Below are positions 55,958-64,000 of a DNA stretch of 64,000 nt, piece after piece; positions within the stretch are counted from its first letter, which is position 1, and every line of letters starts with the position of its first letter. Under the pieces are notes generated by a model that had not been told where the DNA came from, ran no database searches, and saw nothing but the letters and a program-made list of their open reading frames with translations. The DNA lies in assembly GCA_019828565.1 (NCBI GenBank), contig JAHDYR010000038.1:682001-746000 (forward strand). Direction: 5' to 3'. Made by a program: the position numbers and the translations under genes. Source of the stretch: Carpediemonas membranifera (lineage: Eukaryota > Fornicata).

Positions 55958-55962
55958 TTTGC

Positions 55963-55969
55963 CGTAAAT
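55963..55969 (+). terminator. Candidate polyadenylation signal CGTAAAT
   Basis: 5 nt downstream of the zinc-finger gene stop. Confidence 0.4.
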
Positions 55970-56072
55970 TTTCTTGAATCTCTGTGGATTGAGCCTTTTG
56001 TGTCCTTCTGGTCTCTTTGCGGATTTGTCAGTTTTGGCACAGTTTTTGGTTAGTGACGAGCTTGCAGCAACG

Positions 56073-57413
56073 ATGAGCCCAGCTGGCAATTCTAGTCAGC
56101 GAAGACCTCCACGGCATCCTGATGATGGCGAATCGATGTCTGTTAAGAAGTCCGAGATGAAAGCTCTGTTGAAATTTGTCGAGGACTCCAGAGCCGGCTT
56201 GAAAAGGTCCAAGATAGAATACGCAGCATTGAAAGAGGAAAATAGAGAGCTTAAAAAACGATCGCGGGACCTACAGTCGAACAACGACGAGGCCGTCCAG
56301 GGACTCCGCAAGGATTTGGCCTCGATAGAGCGCGAAAAGGCCGCAGTCGGCGATGATCTGAGAGATAAGACGAAATCACTGGGCGAGGTTACCTTAGAGA
56401 GGGATGATCTCCGCCGCAAGCTCGCCGACCGTGAGAGACTGGTCGTGAGGCTCGAGTCGATGGTCGAGAAGAACACTCATGGGCAAATGGACGCGAGCCA
56501 GCTGGCATCTCGGCTTGAACGGGAAGTGAAGCTTCTGAAGGATCATATAGCAGACCTTGAGGGGCGACACGCCGAGCTTGCCGAGGCCGAGGAGCCCGTG
56601 GCGGTGTTACGGAGCCAACTGGCCGCATCTGAGAGAGAAAGAAAGGCGACAGAAAGCGCGTTACGACATCTCCAGGCCGAGCATGAGGAACTGACCGAGA
56701 CTTCGATGACATACTACAACGCGACTCATGCCAGGTATAGGAAGCTCAGCGCCGAGTACGAAGACGCCATGCAAGAGAGCACGGCAAAGCTGGAGGTCGC
56801 CAAGGCTAAGATCATCGAGCAGCGCGAGGAGATCGCGAGTCTGCGGGAACTCGGACAGCGGTGGAGGAGCATTCATGCCGAGCTGGAGGCCCGGGCGTCG
56901 CGGGCAGAGTCGGAGTTGAAGTCAAGCCGGAGTCGAGTCGAGGAGCTCGAGTCAAATGTCGAGGAGCTTAGCGAAGACCATGACGAGCTCGAGGGCCTCG
57001 TGAGCCGGTACAGAGCAGAGAGGGATGCCGCTAGAGACGAGCTGGACGGGGTGAAGGAGTCCGTAGGCCTCGCACAGACCAACATTGACAGGTACAACGA
57101 GGAGAAGAAGAAGCTGAAGGAGAAGGCGGACGCACTACAGAGTCAGGTCGGGCAGCTGACTTCGGACCTCGAGGCGAGTCGGGGGGAGGCGGATGAGGCG
57201 ACAAGGGAGGTGTCGCTGCTGCTGGAGAGGGTGGAGACCGCGGAGGGCAGGGCTAATGCAGCTGAGGCGGTCTCATCACAGCTCAAGAAGGCGCTGGACG
57301 AGGCCAAGGCCCGGCAGCTCGAGGCGGAGGGCCGTGTGGCCGGGCTGGAGACGGAGCTCGAGCAGGGTCGGGCCCGATGGAGCCAGGTGCAGGCCCTGGT
57401 CGGCGGGCGGTGA
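56073..57413 (+). CDS. Long coiled-coil protein
   Basis: 446 residues from ATG 56073 (MSPAGNSSQRRPPRHP); the open frame before it lacks an ATG. After a short basic, Pro-rich leader, nearly the whole protein is a continuous heptad coiled coil (IEYAALKEENRELKKRSRDL; LEREVKLLKDHIADLEGRH; GVKESVGLAQTNIDRYNEEK). It is rich in Glu, Ala, Leu, Arg and Ser. Such proteins are common in basal-body, flagellar and cytoskeletal structures of flagellates. No globular domain seen, so no specific role can be given. Confidence 0.65.
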   Translation: MSPAGNSSQRRPPRHPDDGESMSVKKSEMKALLKFVEDSRAGLKRSKIEYAALKEENRELKKRSRDLQSNNDEAVQGLRKDLASIEREKAAVGDDLRDKTKSLGEVTLERDDLRRKLADRERLVVRLESMVEKNTHGQMDASQLASRLEREVKLLKDHIADLEGRHAELAEAEEPVAVLRSQLAASERERKATESALRHLQAEHEELTETSMTYYNATHARYRKLSAEYEDAMQESTAKLEVAKAKIIEQREEIASLRELGQRWRSIHAELEARASRAESELKSSRSRVEELESNVEELSEDHDELEGLVSRYRAERDAARDELDGVKESVGLAQTNIDRYNEEKKKLKEKADALQSQVGQLTSDLEASRGEADEATREVSLLLERVETAEGRANAAEAVSSQLKKALDEAKARQLEAEGRVAGLETELEQGRARWSQVQALVGGR

Positions 57414-57628
57414 AGGGGGAGGGGGCGCCGCTATGTTACTATGTTACTCACTAAAGGATGGACTGTCGCACGGTGACCCGACCCAGTGTGGAGTCGGGGT
57501 CTGTCTGACGAAATGGGTATGACACTTGAGGGGCATTGGAGATCTGTCCGATGCTTAGAGCCCTCCAGAGCCACCCTATACGACGAAATCATCGCTAGGC
57601 CTTAAAATGCACAAGAAGAACATTCGGC

Positions 57629-57986
57629 ATGAACGACGCTACTTTCGTTACTGAGGAGGTCAGCAGCATTGTGAAAGATGTTTGTACACGGATATATGCC
57701 CATTCTCACACAGACTATTGAAGAGATCCTCGGCAATTCGCCATACCAGCATGCCATGGTCGAAGAGTGGTCCAACACCATCCTTGAGGCTGTAACGAAG
57801 AAGCTTGTGGCGATGAACAAGCCTTACAAGTATATGTCCACCTGTGTCATCAGCCAGAAGGTCGGTGCCGGTCTTCACGTCTCAAATTCCTGCTACTGGG
57901 ATTCGGGCTCGGACGGCCTTGCTGCAGTCACTTGGGAGAGCAAGAGCATGTACTGCGTCATCACGGTTTTCGGGTTGGCCATTTAA
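57629..57986 (+). CDS. Dynein light chain, Tctex1/DYNLT type (one 34-nt intron)
   Basis: Exon 1 (57629-57679) encodes MNDATFVTEEVSSIVKD. Exon 2 (57714-57986) continues TIEEILGNSPYQHAMVEEW and later TCVISQKVGAGLH, SCYWDSGSDG and SMYCVITVFGLAI. Joined, these give a 107-residue protein collinear with DYNLT1 (FVxDEVxxIIKxxIExxIGxxxYQH, then CVIMQKNGAGLHTAxSCFWD and MYCIVSAFGLxI). DYNLT is a light chain of cytoplasmic and axonemal dynein that binds the intermediate chain. Without splicing the N-terminal strand is out of frame. TGTAAAT follows the stop by 16 nt. Confidence 0.92.
57680..57713 (+). other. 34-nt spliceosomal intron in the dynein light-chain gene
   Basis: GTTTGT at the 5' end, TCTCACACAG at the 3' end, phase 0. 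Removal restores the conserved Tctex1 sequence exactly. The 3' end resembles the short Giardia/Trichomonas intron consensus (ACACAG). Confidence 0.85.
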
Positions 57987-58301
57987 GCGTCTCCGGCCGT
58001 TCTGTAAATACAAATCGAGAGACAGCGCCGGAAAGCAAGAAAATGCCCAGGGTGCGGTGATACTGAAGCAATGTGTGTGCCAGTCAGTGTGCAGTCAAGT
58101 TCTAGACTTAGTCTGGGAAGACCCCCCCCATCCTGCTGTCGGCATCGATTCGACTGACCACCACAAATTTTTTATTCGGCGGCCAAGCATGCCTAGGACA
58201 TGAAGGTACACTTCCCCAACCGCGCTATCAACCGTCCGGGTCCTCTGAGCGGTTGCTGGAATTTTGACTTGCCATTGAGTTGCACAGCAAACTGAGGCCA
58301 T
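57987..58301. other. Spacer between the dynein light chain and the MORN gene
   Basis: 315 nt; apart from the TGTAAAT end signal at 58003 I see no gene. Confidence 0.4.
58003..58009 (+). terminator. Candidate polyadenylation signal TGTAAAT
   Basis: 16 nt downstream of the dynein light-chain stop. Confidence 0.4.
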
Positions 58302-61300
58302 ATGAGCGACGAATCCGGCACCAGGGCCGGTATGGGCGTCATGACATACAGTGATGGCACCAAATACGACGGCCAGTGGCACAGCGGGAAGCGTTGGGGC
58401 AAGGGCGTCTGCTACTACGGCAATGGCGACATATACGACGGCAACTGGTCCCGAGACGTGAAAAACTTCAACGGAACGATGAAATACGCCGATGGACGCG
58501 TCTTTGAGGGCTATTGGCAAGACGACGAGCCGCACGGCCACGGCAGCCTCACCTGGCCAAACTGCGACGTCTTCCAGGGCTCCTTCTTCAAGGGAACCAT
58601 CGAGGGCCCCGGCACCATGGAACTAGCGACAGGAGAGGTCTACACAGGCATGTTTGCGAAGGGCCAGCGCTCGGGCGAGGGCGAGTGCAAGTATGCCAAC
58701 GGCGACGTCTACAAGGGTCGGTGGCGGGACGGTAAGCGCTCGGGCCACGGCAACATGGCCTACGCCAACGGCGACCAGTACGACGGCGAGTGGGTTGACG
58801 GCAAACGGGAGGGAACGGGCACGTTTACCGCCGCCGACGGGTCCAGCTTCGAGGGCCAGTGGAATGCCGGCCAGAAGCACGGCCAGGGAGCCGAGGACGG
58901 CGCCGGGGAGAAGTACGAGGGCACTTTTGTGTCAGGCAAGCGTCATGGAACCGGCACGCTCACGACCGCGCGGTATACCCTCACCGGCGGCTTCGAGGAC
59001 GGCATCCCCACAGGCCCAGCCCGCGTGGAGTACACAGAGGGCGGGTCGTTCAAGGGCAAGTTCAAGCACGGCCAGCCCGACGGCCCCAACGGCATCCGGG
59101 TCTACCCTGACGGGTCGAGGTACACGGGCGACTGGCAGGCCGGCGTCAGGTCGGGCAGCGGCCTGATGCAGTACGCCGACGGCGGGGAGTACATCGGCAC
59201 GTGGAAGGCGGACCAGCGCGAGGGCGAGGGGGAGATGCAGTACCCCAATGGGGACGCCTACTCGGGCCTGTGGAAGGCAGACCGCCGCTCCCAGACGGGC
59301 CGGTGCGTGTTCGCAGACGGTGGCACGTTCCTCGGGGGCTGGCTGGATGATGTCATGGAGGGCGACGGCGAGTACACCAGTGCGGAGGGCGACACGTACA
59401 AGGGTACGTGGGTCGGCGGCAACAAGACCGGCATCGGCGTCGTCACCCTCGCAGACGGGTCGACCTCCTTCTCTATCGAGTGGCAGGCTGAGAACATTGG
59501 CACGGTCCAGTATGCCGACGGGGCGACCTACCACGGCAGCTTCGAGTGGATCAGACGCCAGGGGGCAGGCGAGATGACGTACGCCGACGGGTCCGTCTAC
59601 CGTGGCACATTTGACAACGACCTCCGCGAGGGCTCGGGCGTGCTGACGTTCAAGACGCTCGTCGAGGACCCGAAGACGTCCGACGCCGCAGTCAAGTACG
59701 ACGGCGACTGGGTCCAGGACCTCATGCACGGGTCGGGCCGTATCACGCTCACCAACGGGTACTACGAGGGCACATTCGACTCTGGTCGCCGCGTCGGAGC
59801 CGGTCTCCGCGTGTGGACGGACGACGGGCAGTTTAAGCGATACGAGGGCGAGTTCGACGACCTCCCGCACGGCGTCGGCACCGCTATCATGGCTGACGGG
59901 ACCAAGATCACGGGGGAGTTCGCCGAGGGCCTGCCCCATGGCCAGTGTGTCGCAGAGCTCGGAGACGGGGGACGGTACGAAGGGGCTTACCGGCTCGGCC
60001 ACCGCCACGGCCCGGGCCACCTCGTGCAAGCCCACGGGGACGTCATCGACGGCACGTTTGAGGCCGATGAGCCGTGCGGCCACGTGACGATCGACTACGC
60101 CAACGGCGACTACTACGAAGGGGCCTACCGCAAGGGCAGGAACGGCAACGGATACGGTTCGTCGGCCGCGGAGGACTGGAAGTACGAGGGTGACTGGGCC
60201 AACGACCTCCGCCACGGCAAGGGCGTCTGCGTCGAGTCTGACGGCGAGAAGTACGACGGCGCCTTCCGCCAGGGTCAGCGCCACGGTCACGGCTCGGTGC
60301 TCTACCCCGACCAGCGGTCGTACCAGGGCGACTGGGTGAAGGGCGCCATCGAGGGCGACGGCACTATGCTCTTCCCCAACGGCGACGTCTACACGGGGTC
60401 ATGGAAGGCGGGCCTCATGGAGGGCAGCGGCAGGCTCCTCTTCCACGAGACAGACGGCGAGGACGAGGCCGGCACCCATACCTACGAGGGCGAGTTCAAG
60501 CAGGGTCGCCGGGAGGGCGCGGGGTCCTGCACCTACGCCAACGGCGACGTGTACAAGGGCCAGTGGGTCGCGGACCACCCCCACGGCGAGGGCACGATGT
60601 CGTATGCCTCTGGGGCGAAGTACACAGGATCCTGGCAGGCCGGCGCCCCCCACGGCATCGGGGTGCGGTCGGATGAGGACGGCGACGTGTACGAGGGCGA
60701 GTGGGAAGACGGCAAGCAGCACGGCCACGGCAAGCTTTCCCGGGCCTGCGGTGACGTCTATGACGGCCCCTGGGTGCGGGGCCTCAAGCACGGACCCGAC
60801 GGCACGTGCACGTTCGCCGGGAGCGCGGACTACACCGGTGAGTGGGCCGACGACCTCCCCCACGGCCGGGGCGTCTGCCAGTTCGTCTCGGGCGACCTAT
60901 ACGAAGGTCAGTACGACGCCGGTGTCCGCAGCGGACTGGGTGTCATGCGGTACGTGTCGGGCGACGTGTACGACGGCGAGTGGGCGGACGACAAGCCCCA
61001 CGGCCACGGCGTCTGCAGCTACGCCAACGGCGACTCGTACGACGGCGTCTGGGCAGCGGGCGACCGTGCCGGATACGGCGTGCTCACGACGAGCACGGGC
61101 GTGCGGTACGAGGGCCCCTGGACTGACGACGCGCTACACGGGGCGTGCAAGATCGTCTACCCCGACGGCGCGGTGTACAGCGGGCCATGGGATCACGGCA
61201 TGATGTGCGGCACGGGCCACTACGCCGCAGCGGCGGACGGGCTGTCGTTCGAGATCGAGTGGCGGACAAGCGAGGTGGAAGGCGTGGCGACGTTCAGCGA

Positions 61301-62024
61301 CGGGTCCATCTACGAGGGCGAGTTCTCTGGTCCCAAGCGGTACGGGCACGGCAGCATGCAGTTCGCCGACGGGACCAAGTACAGCGGCGACTGGGAGTCC
61401 GACAAGCGCAACGGCACGGGCACCGCGGTCTACGTCTCGGGTGAGATTTACAACGGCGAGTGGGCCGACGATGAGCGGGACGGCGAGGGCCAGCTGACGT
61501 ATGCAAACGGCGACGTCTACGTCGGCCAATGGTCGGCCGGCAAGAGGCACGGCCAGGGCCGGTTGGATCAGATCAGCGGGCAGGCGTACGACGGCGAGTG
61601 GGTGGACGACAAGGTGTGCGGCATGGGCACGATCACCGAGCCCAGCGGGGACCTGTACGAGGGCTGCTTCGAAGACGGCGAGAGGCACGGCTTCGGCACG
61701 TGCCGATACGCCAACGGCGACATCTACGACGGCCCCTGGGTCCGAGGCCGCCGCGACGGGCCCGACGGCCGCATCGTCTTCGGCAACGGCGAGGAGTACC
61801 AGGGCCAGTGGACCGACGACGAGCGCACCGGCCGTGGGGTCGCCCGGTACAGCAACCGGGACGTGTACGAGGGCGAATGGCTCCACGGCCGGCGCCACGG
61901 CATGGGCACGCAGCGCTATGCCACGGGCGACATGTACATCGGCGAGTGGCGGGATAACAAGAAGTGCGGCCACGGCAAGTGCGTGTATGCGGACGGCAAC
62001 GTCTACGAGGGCGAGTTCGGCTAG
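58302..62024 (+). CDS. Giant MORN-repeat protein (about 50 repeats)
   Basis: 1240 residues from ATG 58302, almost entirely MORN repeats of about 23 residues (core YANGDVYKGRW, YEGEFKQGRREGAG). About 50 units fill the protein with no other domain, signal peptide or membrane segment. A few repeats are shorter or carry small inserts (ETDGEDEAGTH near 60450; KTLVEDPKTSDA near 59660). MORN arrays form extended rods that dimerise, bind phospholipid or shape basal-body, flagellar and cortical structures in protists. Most MORN proteins have 8-20 repeats, so this one is long. Repeat DNA is strongly similar in phase, so array size may vary between strains. TGTAAAC lies 7 nt after the stop. Confidence 0.9.
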   Translation: MSDESGTRAGMGVMTYSDGTKYDGQWHSGKRWGKGVCYYGNGDIYDGNWSRDVKNFNGTMKYADGRVFEGYWQDDEPHGHGSLTWPNCDVFQGSFFKGTIEGPGTMELATGEVYTGMFAKGQRSGEGECKYANGDVYKGRWRDGKRSGHGNMAYANGDQYDGEWVDGKREGTGTFTAADGSSFEGQWNAGQKHGQGAEDGAGEKYEGTFVSGKRHGTGTLTTARYTLTGGFEDGIPTGPARVEYTEGGSFKGKFKHGQPDGPNGIRVYPDGSRYTGDWQAGVRSGSGLMQYADGGEYIGTWKADQREGEGEMQYPNGDAYSGLWKADRRSQTGRCVFADGGTFLGGWLDDVMEGDGEYTSAEGDTYKGTWVGGNKTGIGVVTLADGSTSFSIEWQAENIGTVQYADGATYHGSFEWIRRQGAGEMTYADGSVYRGTFDNDLREGSGVLTFKTLVEDPKTSDAAVKYDGDWVQDLMHGSGRITLTNGYYEGTFDSGRRVGAGLRVWTDDGQFKRYEGEFDDLPHGVGTAIMADGTKITGEFAEGLPHGQCVAELGDGGRYEGAYRLGHRHGPGHLVQAHGDVIDGTFEADEPCGHVTIDYANGDYYEGAYRKGRNGNGYGSSAAEDWKYEGDWANDLRHGKGVCVESDGEKYDGAFRQGQRHGHGSVLYPDQRSYQGDWVKGAIEGDGTMLFPNGDVYTGSWKAGLMEGSGRLLFHETDGEDEAGTHTYEGEFKQGRREGAGSCTYANGDVYKGQWVADHPHGEGTMSYASGAKYTGSWQAGAPHGIGVRSDEDGDVYEGEWEDGKQHGHGKLSRACGDVYDGPWVRGLKHGPDGTCTFAGSADYTGEWADDLPHGRGVCQFVSGDLYEGQYDAGVRSGLGVMRYVSGDVYDGEWADDKPHGHGVCSYANGDSYDGVWAAGDRAGYGVLTTSTGVRYEGPWTDDALHGACKIVYPDGAVYSGPWDHGMMCGTGHYAAAADGLSFEIEWRTSEVEGVATFSDGSIYEGEFSGPKRYGHGSMQFADGTKYSGDWESDKRNGTGTAVYVSGEIYNGEWADDERDGEGQLTYANGDVYVGQWSAGKRHGQGRLDQISGQAYDGEWVDDKVCGMGTITEPSGDLYEGCFEDGERHGFGTCRYANGDIYDGPWVRGRRDGPDGRIVFGNGEEYQGQWTDDERTGRGVARYSNRDVYEGEWLHGRRHGMGTQRYATGDMYIGEWRDNKKCGHGKCVYADGNVYEGEFG

Positions 62025-62031
62025 CCCCATT

Positions 62032-62038
62032 TGTAAAC
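62032..62038 (+). terminator. Candidate polyadenylation signal TGTAAAC
   Basis: 7 nt downstream of the MORN gene stop. Confidence 0.45.
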
Positions 62039-62051
62039 CTAGCATTGTGCT

Positions 62052-62152
62052 GGCGATGGACTACGGGGCGGAGGGTGCCGCTGAGCGTGCTGAAGTCGAC
62101 CAAGGTCACGGCCGGGGACCTGATGAGGGGGAGGACGCCCGGGCGCAGGTAA
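62052..62152 (+). pseudogene. Duplicated 3' end of the Mad3-like gene
   Basis: Encodes the same last residues (GRRVPLSVLKSTKV, MRGRTPGRR) and the TAA of 43377-45368, with no upstream part of the gene. It marks the breakpoint of the inverted duplication, just 28 nt after the MORN stop codon. Confidence 0.8.
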
Positions 62153-62368
62153 ATGCTGACGGCGCGGGGTGTTGCGGAGGCAGCGGAGTTTAGACCATTT
62201 TCGTCACGCGACATTCGAGCAACACACAAACTCTCGATGACGCGAAGCTGCCGAAAGTACGCTATCCCGGAGCTATTCTCACACAGATGGTGCGTTACAA
62301 CAGCAGCAACACGGCTGCAGCGCGATTCTCTCACACAGCACGCCTGACGCGTTTGATCTGCAAATTCC

Positions 62369-64000
62369 ATGATTACACAGCCAGTGGTACGTATCGAGGC
62401 TGCATTCTCACGCAGCGACGACTGCAGAGCAGTAGACGCTCAGATCCGCACCGCAATCTCCGAGCGCCCCGGCCCCGAGGGCATCCAGGTCCGCAAGCGA
62501 GGCGAGACGCCGATCACCGTCCAGGACCTCGAGCAGGTCGTCCAGTACCTGCTCAGCGCGGGCATAGAACCTGATACGCTAACGATGGAGCTCACTGAGC
62601 CCGCCGTTACCGTCACGATGGTGGATGGCAGACTCGAGGCCGACCATGAAGATGGATCGGTTGAGCTCGCGCTCGAAGCGTGGAACACGCGGTTCACAGA
62701 GCCTATGGCTGGTATGTGCCTTAAGACACTGACAGGGCATGGCAAACAGGTGCTTGGTGTCGCCACCTCCCCCGACGGCACCATCATCACTGCATCACCT
62801 GACGGCACCGTCAAGCAGTGGGACTCGGCCACTGGTCAGTGTATCAGGACCATGACGCATGGAGGCCAAGTGTACGCCGTTGCCGTGTCGCCGGACGGGT
62901 CGACCATCGCGTCTGGGGGGCGGGACAATCTCGTCAAGCTCTGGGACGCAGCCACAGGCCAGCAGACCCAGACACTCAGTGGGCACACTGGATTTGTGTG
63001 GCGCCTTGCATTCTCGTCTGATGGCCGCACCCTGGTCTCCGGATCGGATGACACGACCGCCAAGGTCTGGGACGTCGAGAGAGGGCAGTGCAGGCTGACA
63101 CTCACAGGGCATGGCCATCATGTGCGTGGCGTGGCCATCTCCCCTGATGGCTCGACCATTTACACTGGAAGTATTGACAGCACGATCAAGCAGTGGAGCT
63201 CCGCCACTGGCGCATGCATCAGGACCATGAACCATGGCGCACAAGTCTACAGCATTGCCGTGTCACCCGATGGGGCCATCGTCGCATCAGGTGGCAGCGA
63301 TGGTTCCGTCAAGTTCTGGGACACCGCAACTGGCCAGCTGACTCGGACCCTTGATGGGCACACCAATTTTGTGTGCAGCCTCGCCTTCTCCCCCGACGGC
63401 AGGACTCTGGCGTCTGGGTCTGCAGACAAGACCATCAAGCAGTGGGACGTTGCCACCGGGGCACTGATCAGGACGCTCTCGGGGCACGATGGCACGGTGC
63501 AGAGCGTCGCATTCTCCAGAGCCAACTCTACCATCGTGTCTGGGTCTGACGATAGAACTGCCAAGGTCTGGAGCACACTCCCCCGCATCCCCCAGTTCCT
63601 GGCCACCGTCAACCAGCGCTGCTCCAGCCCAGTTGCCCCCGACGCAGACATCGCCATCGACCCTGGCGACTCAGCAGCACTCACCTGCGATCTCGCTCGC
63701 ATCCTCCTCCACTTCCTCGCCACTGGTCTGCCCCGCTCCTTCACGATGACGCTGACCCACCCCGCCGCCAGAGTCTGGCTGGAGAACAAGTTCGCCGAGA
63801 CAGACTCCGAGGACGCCGGGCTTGCCAAGATTATCAGAAGCTTCAACGCCAGCCTGCGTGACCAGGTTGTCTCCGATCTTTGCTCGGGAGCCGTCTCGGA
63901 CGTTTTCCTGATCGACGCGACTGTTGACCAGCTGAGGCAGGTCGTGACTCACGTCTCATCGCACGCAGTGCCGAGCAGCTTCACTGTCACCACCGCCGAC
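62369..64000 (+). CDS. WD40 protein, 5' part of a third WD40-kinase-RBR family gene (runs off window)
   Basis: ATG 62369 (MITQPVVRIEAAF) starts a frame that stays open to base 64000 (544 codons). It matches the start of the gene at 43162: the unassigned N-terminal domain, seven to eight WD40 blades (VYAVAVSPDGSTIASGGRD; CSLAFSPDGRTLASGSADK) and the post-WD40 segment (HFLATGLPRSFTMTLTHPA; VTHVSSHAVPSSF). It lacks the odd insertion present in the other copy near its sixth blade, so this copy looks closer to the ancestral propeller. Whether kinase and RBR follow cannot be seen. Confidence 0.8.
   Translation, partial: MITQPVVRIEAAFSRSDDCRAVDAQIRTAISERPGPEGIQVRKRGETPITVQDLEQVVQYLLSAGIEPDTLTMELTEPAVTVTMVDGRLEADHEDGSVELALEAWNTRFTEPMAGMCLKTLTGHGKQVLGVATSPDGTIITASPDGTVKQWDSATGQCIRTMTHGGQVYAVAVSPDGSTIASGGRDNLVKLWDAATGQQTQTLSGHTGFVWRLAFSSDGRTLVSGSDDTTAKVWDVERGQCRLTLTGHGHHVRGVAISPDGSTIYTGSIDSTIKQWSSATGACIRTMNHGAQVYSIAVSPDGAIVASGGSDGSVKFWDTATGQLTRTLDGHTNFVCSLAFSPDGRTLASGSADKTIKQWDVATGALIRTLSGHDGTVQSVAFSRANSTIVSGSDDRTAKVWSTLPRIPQFLATVNQRCSSPVAPDADIAIDPGDSAALTCDLARILLHFLATGLPRSFTMTLTHPAARVWLENKFAETDSEDAGLAKIIRSFNASLRDQVVSDLCSGAVSDVFLIDATVDQLRQVVTHVSSHAVPSSFTVTTAD

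Larger units (their letters stand above)
62052..64000. repeat. Inverted segmental duplication of 41429-43479
   Basis: From 62052 to the window end the plus strand matches the reverse complement of 43479 down to 41429: the end of the Mad3-like gene, the spacer, and the first half of the giant WD40-kinase-RBR gene. Spacer DNA is nearly identical. The WD40 part differs by substitutions and about 100 nt net length, in the blade near 42180-42060. Confidence 0.9.

Noticed and set aside
58932-60290. 452-codon open frame antisense to the MORN gene
   Set aside because: A mirror of the periodic MORN codons; no ATG-supported domain and a low-complexity Val/Pro/Ala composition.

Overview
This window is nuclear DNA of a gene-dense, intron-poor, flagellated microbial eukaryote. 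Genes lie on both strands with short spacers, GC is fairly high, and nearly every protein is eukaryotic: a ubiquitin protease, RBR ubiquitin ligases fused to kinases, a 7TM-RGS protein, a Tctex-type dynein light chain, a CFAP74-like central-apparatus protein, a very long MORN protein, and Mad3-like and Nuf2-like division proteins. A hybrid cluster protein (Hcp) points to an anaerobic or microaerobic life. A GTAAA-type motif (NGTAAAY, close to the Giardia polyadenylation signal AGTRAAY) overlaps or closely follows many stop codons. Together these suggest a free-living metamonad such as a Carpediemonas- or Kipferlia-like fornicate. That assignment is an inference.

Layout. 1-8.2 kb: the 3' part of a Cys-rich type I surface protein, a dead FG-GAP gene on the other strand, two neighbouring DEDD 3'-5' exonucleases (REXO-like DEDDh, then WRN-exo-like DEDDy), and a secreted GH13 alpha-amylase. 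8.2-16.7 kb: a small helix-turn-helix/tail-anchor family member, two membrane pseudokinase paralogues, a USP deubiquitinase whose stop codon sits at a splice junction, a 7TM-RGS protein and a broken homeobox gene. 16.7-24.3 kb: Hcp, an RCC1-like gene, a metallo-beta-lactamase hydrolase, a MATE-like transporter and the second helix-turn-helix gene. 24.6-31.2 kb: a 1512-residue FG-GAP/Cys-rich adhesin-like receptor and a second RCC1-like gene. 31.2-45.4 kb: the most unusual region, with two related giant genes combining WD40 repeats, a protein kinase and RBR zinc domains. One of them also carries a PARG-like macrodomain and an array of PAR-binding-type zinc fingers. A Mad3/BUB1-like gene follows. 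45.6-47.8 kb: a degenerate Fanzor (eukaryotic TnpB-like) element flanked by direct repeats. 48-62 kb: flagellar, coiled-coil and division genes, ending with the MORN protein. 62.05 kb to the end: an inverted copy of the 41.4-43.5 kb segment, giving the start of a third WD40 family member.

Common themes. Several families (WD40-kinase-RBR, pseudokinase, RCC1-like) occur as paralogues sharing tracts of near-identical DNA, as expected from gene conversion. Introns are rare and very short (34-69 nt candidates). Several reading frames are cut by single stop codons or single-base shifts, which could be pseudogenes, undetected introns or assembly errors. The functional core suggested here is ADP-ribose- and ubiquitin-based signalling: an RBR ligase family with kinase modules, one member carrying a predicted ADP-ribose-reading front end, plus a USP deubiquitinase elsewhere in the window.
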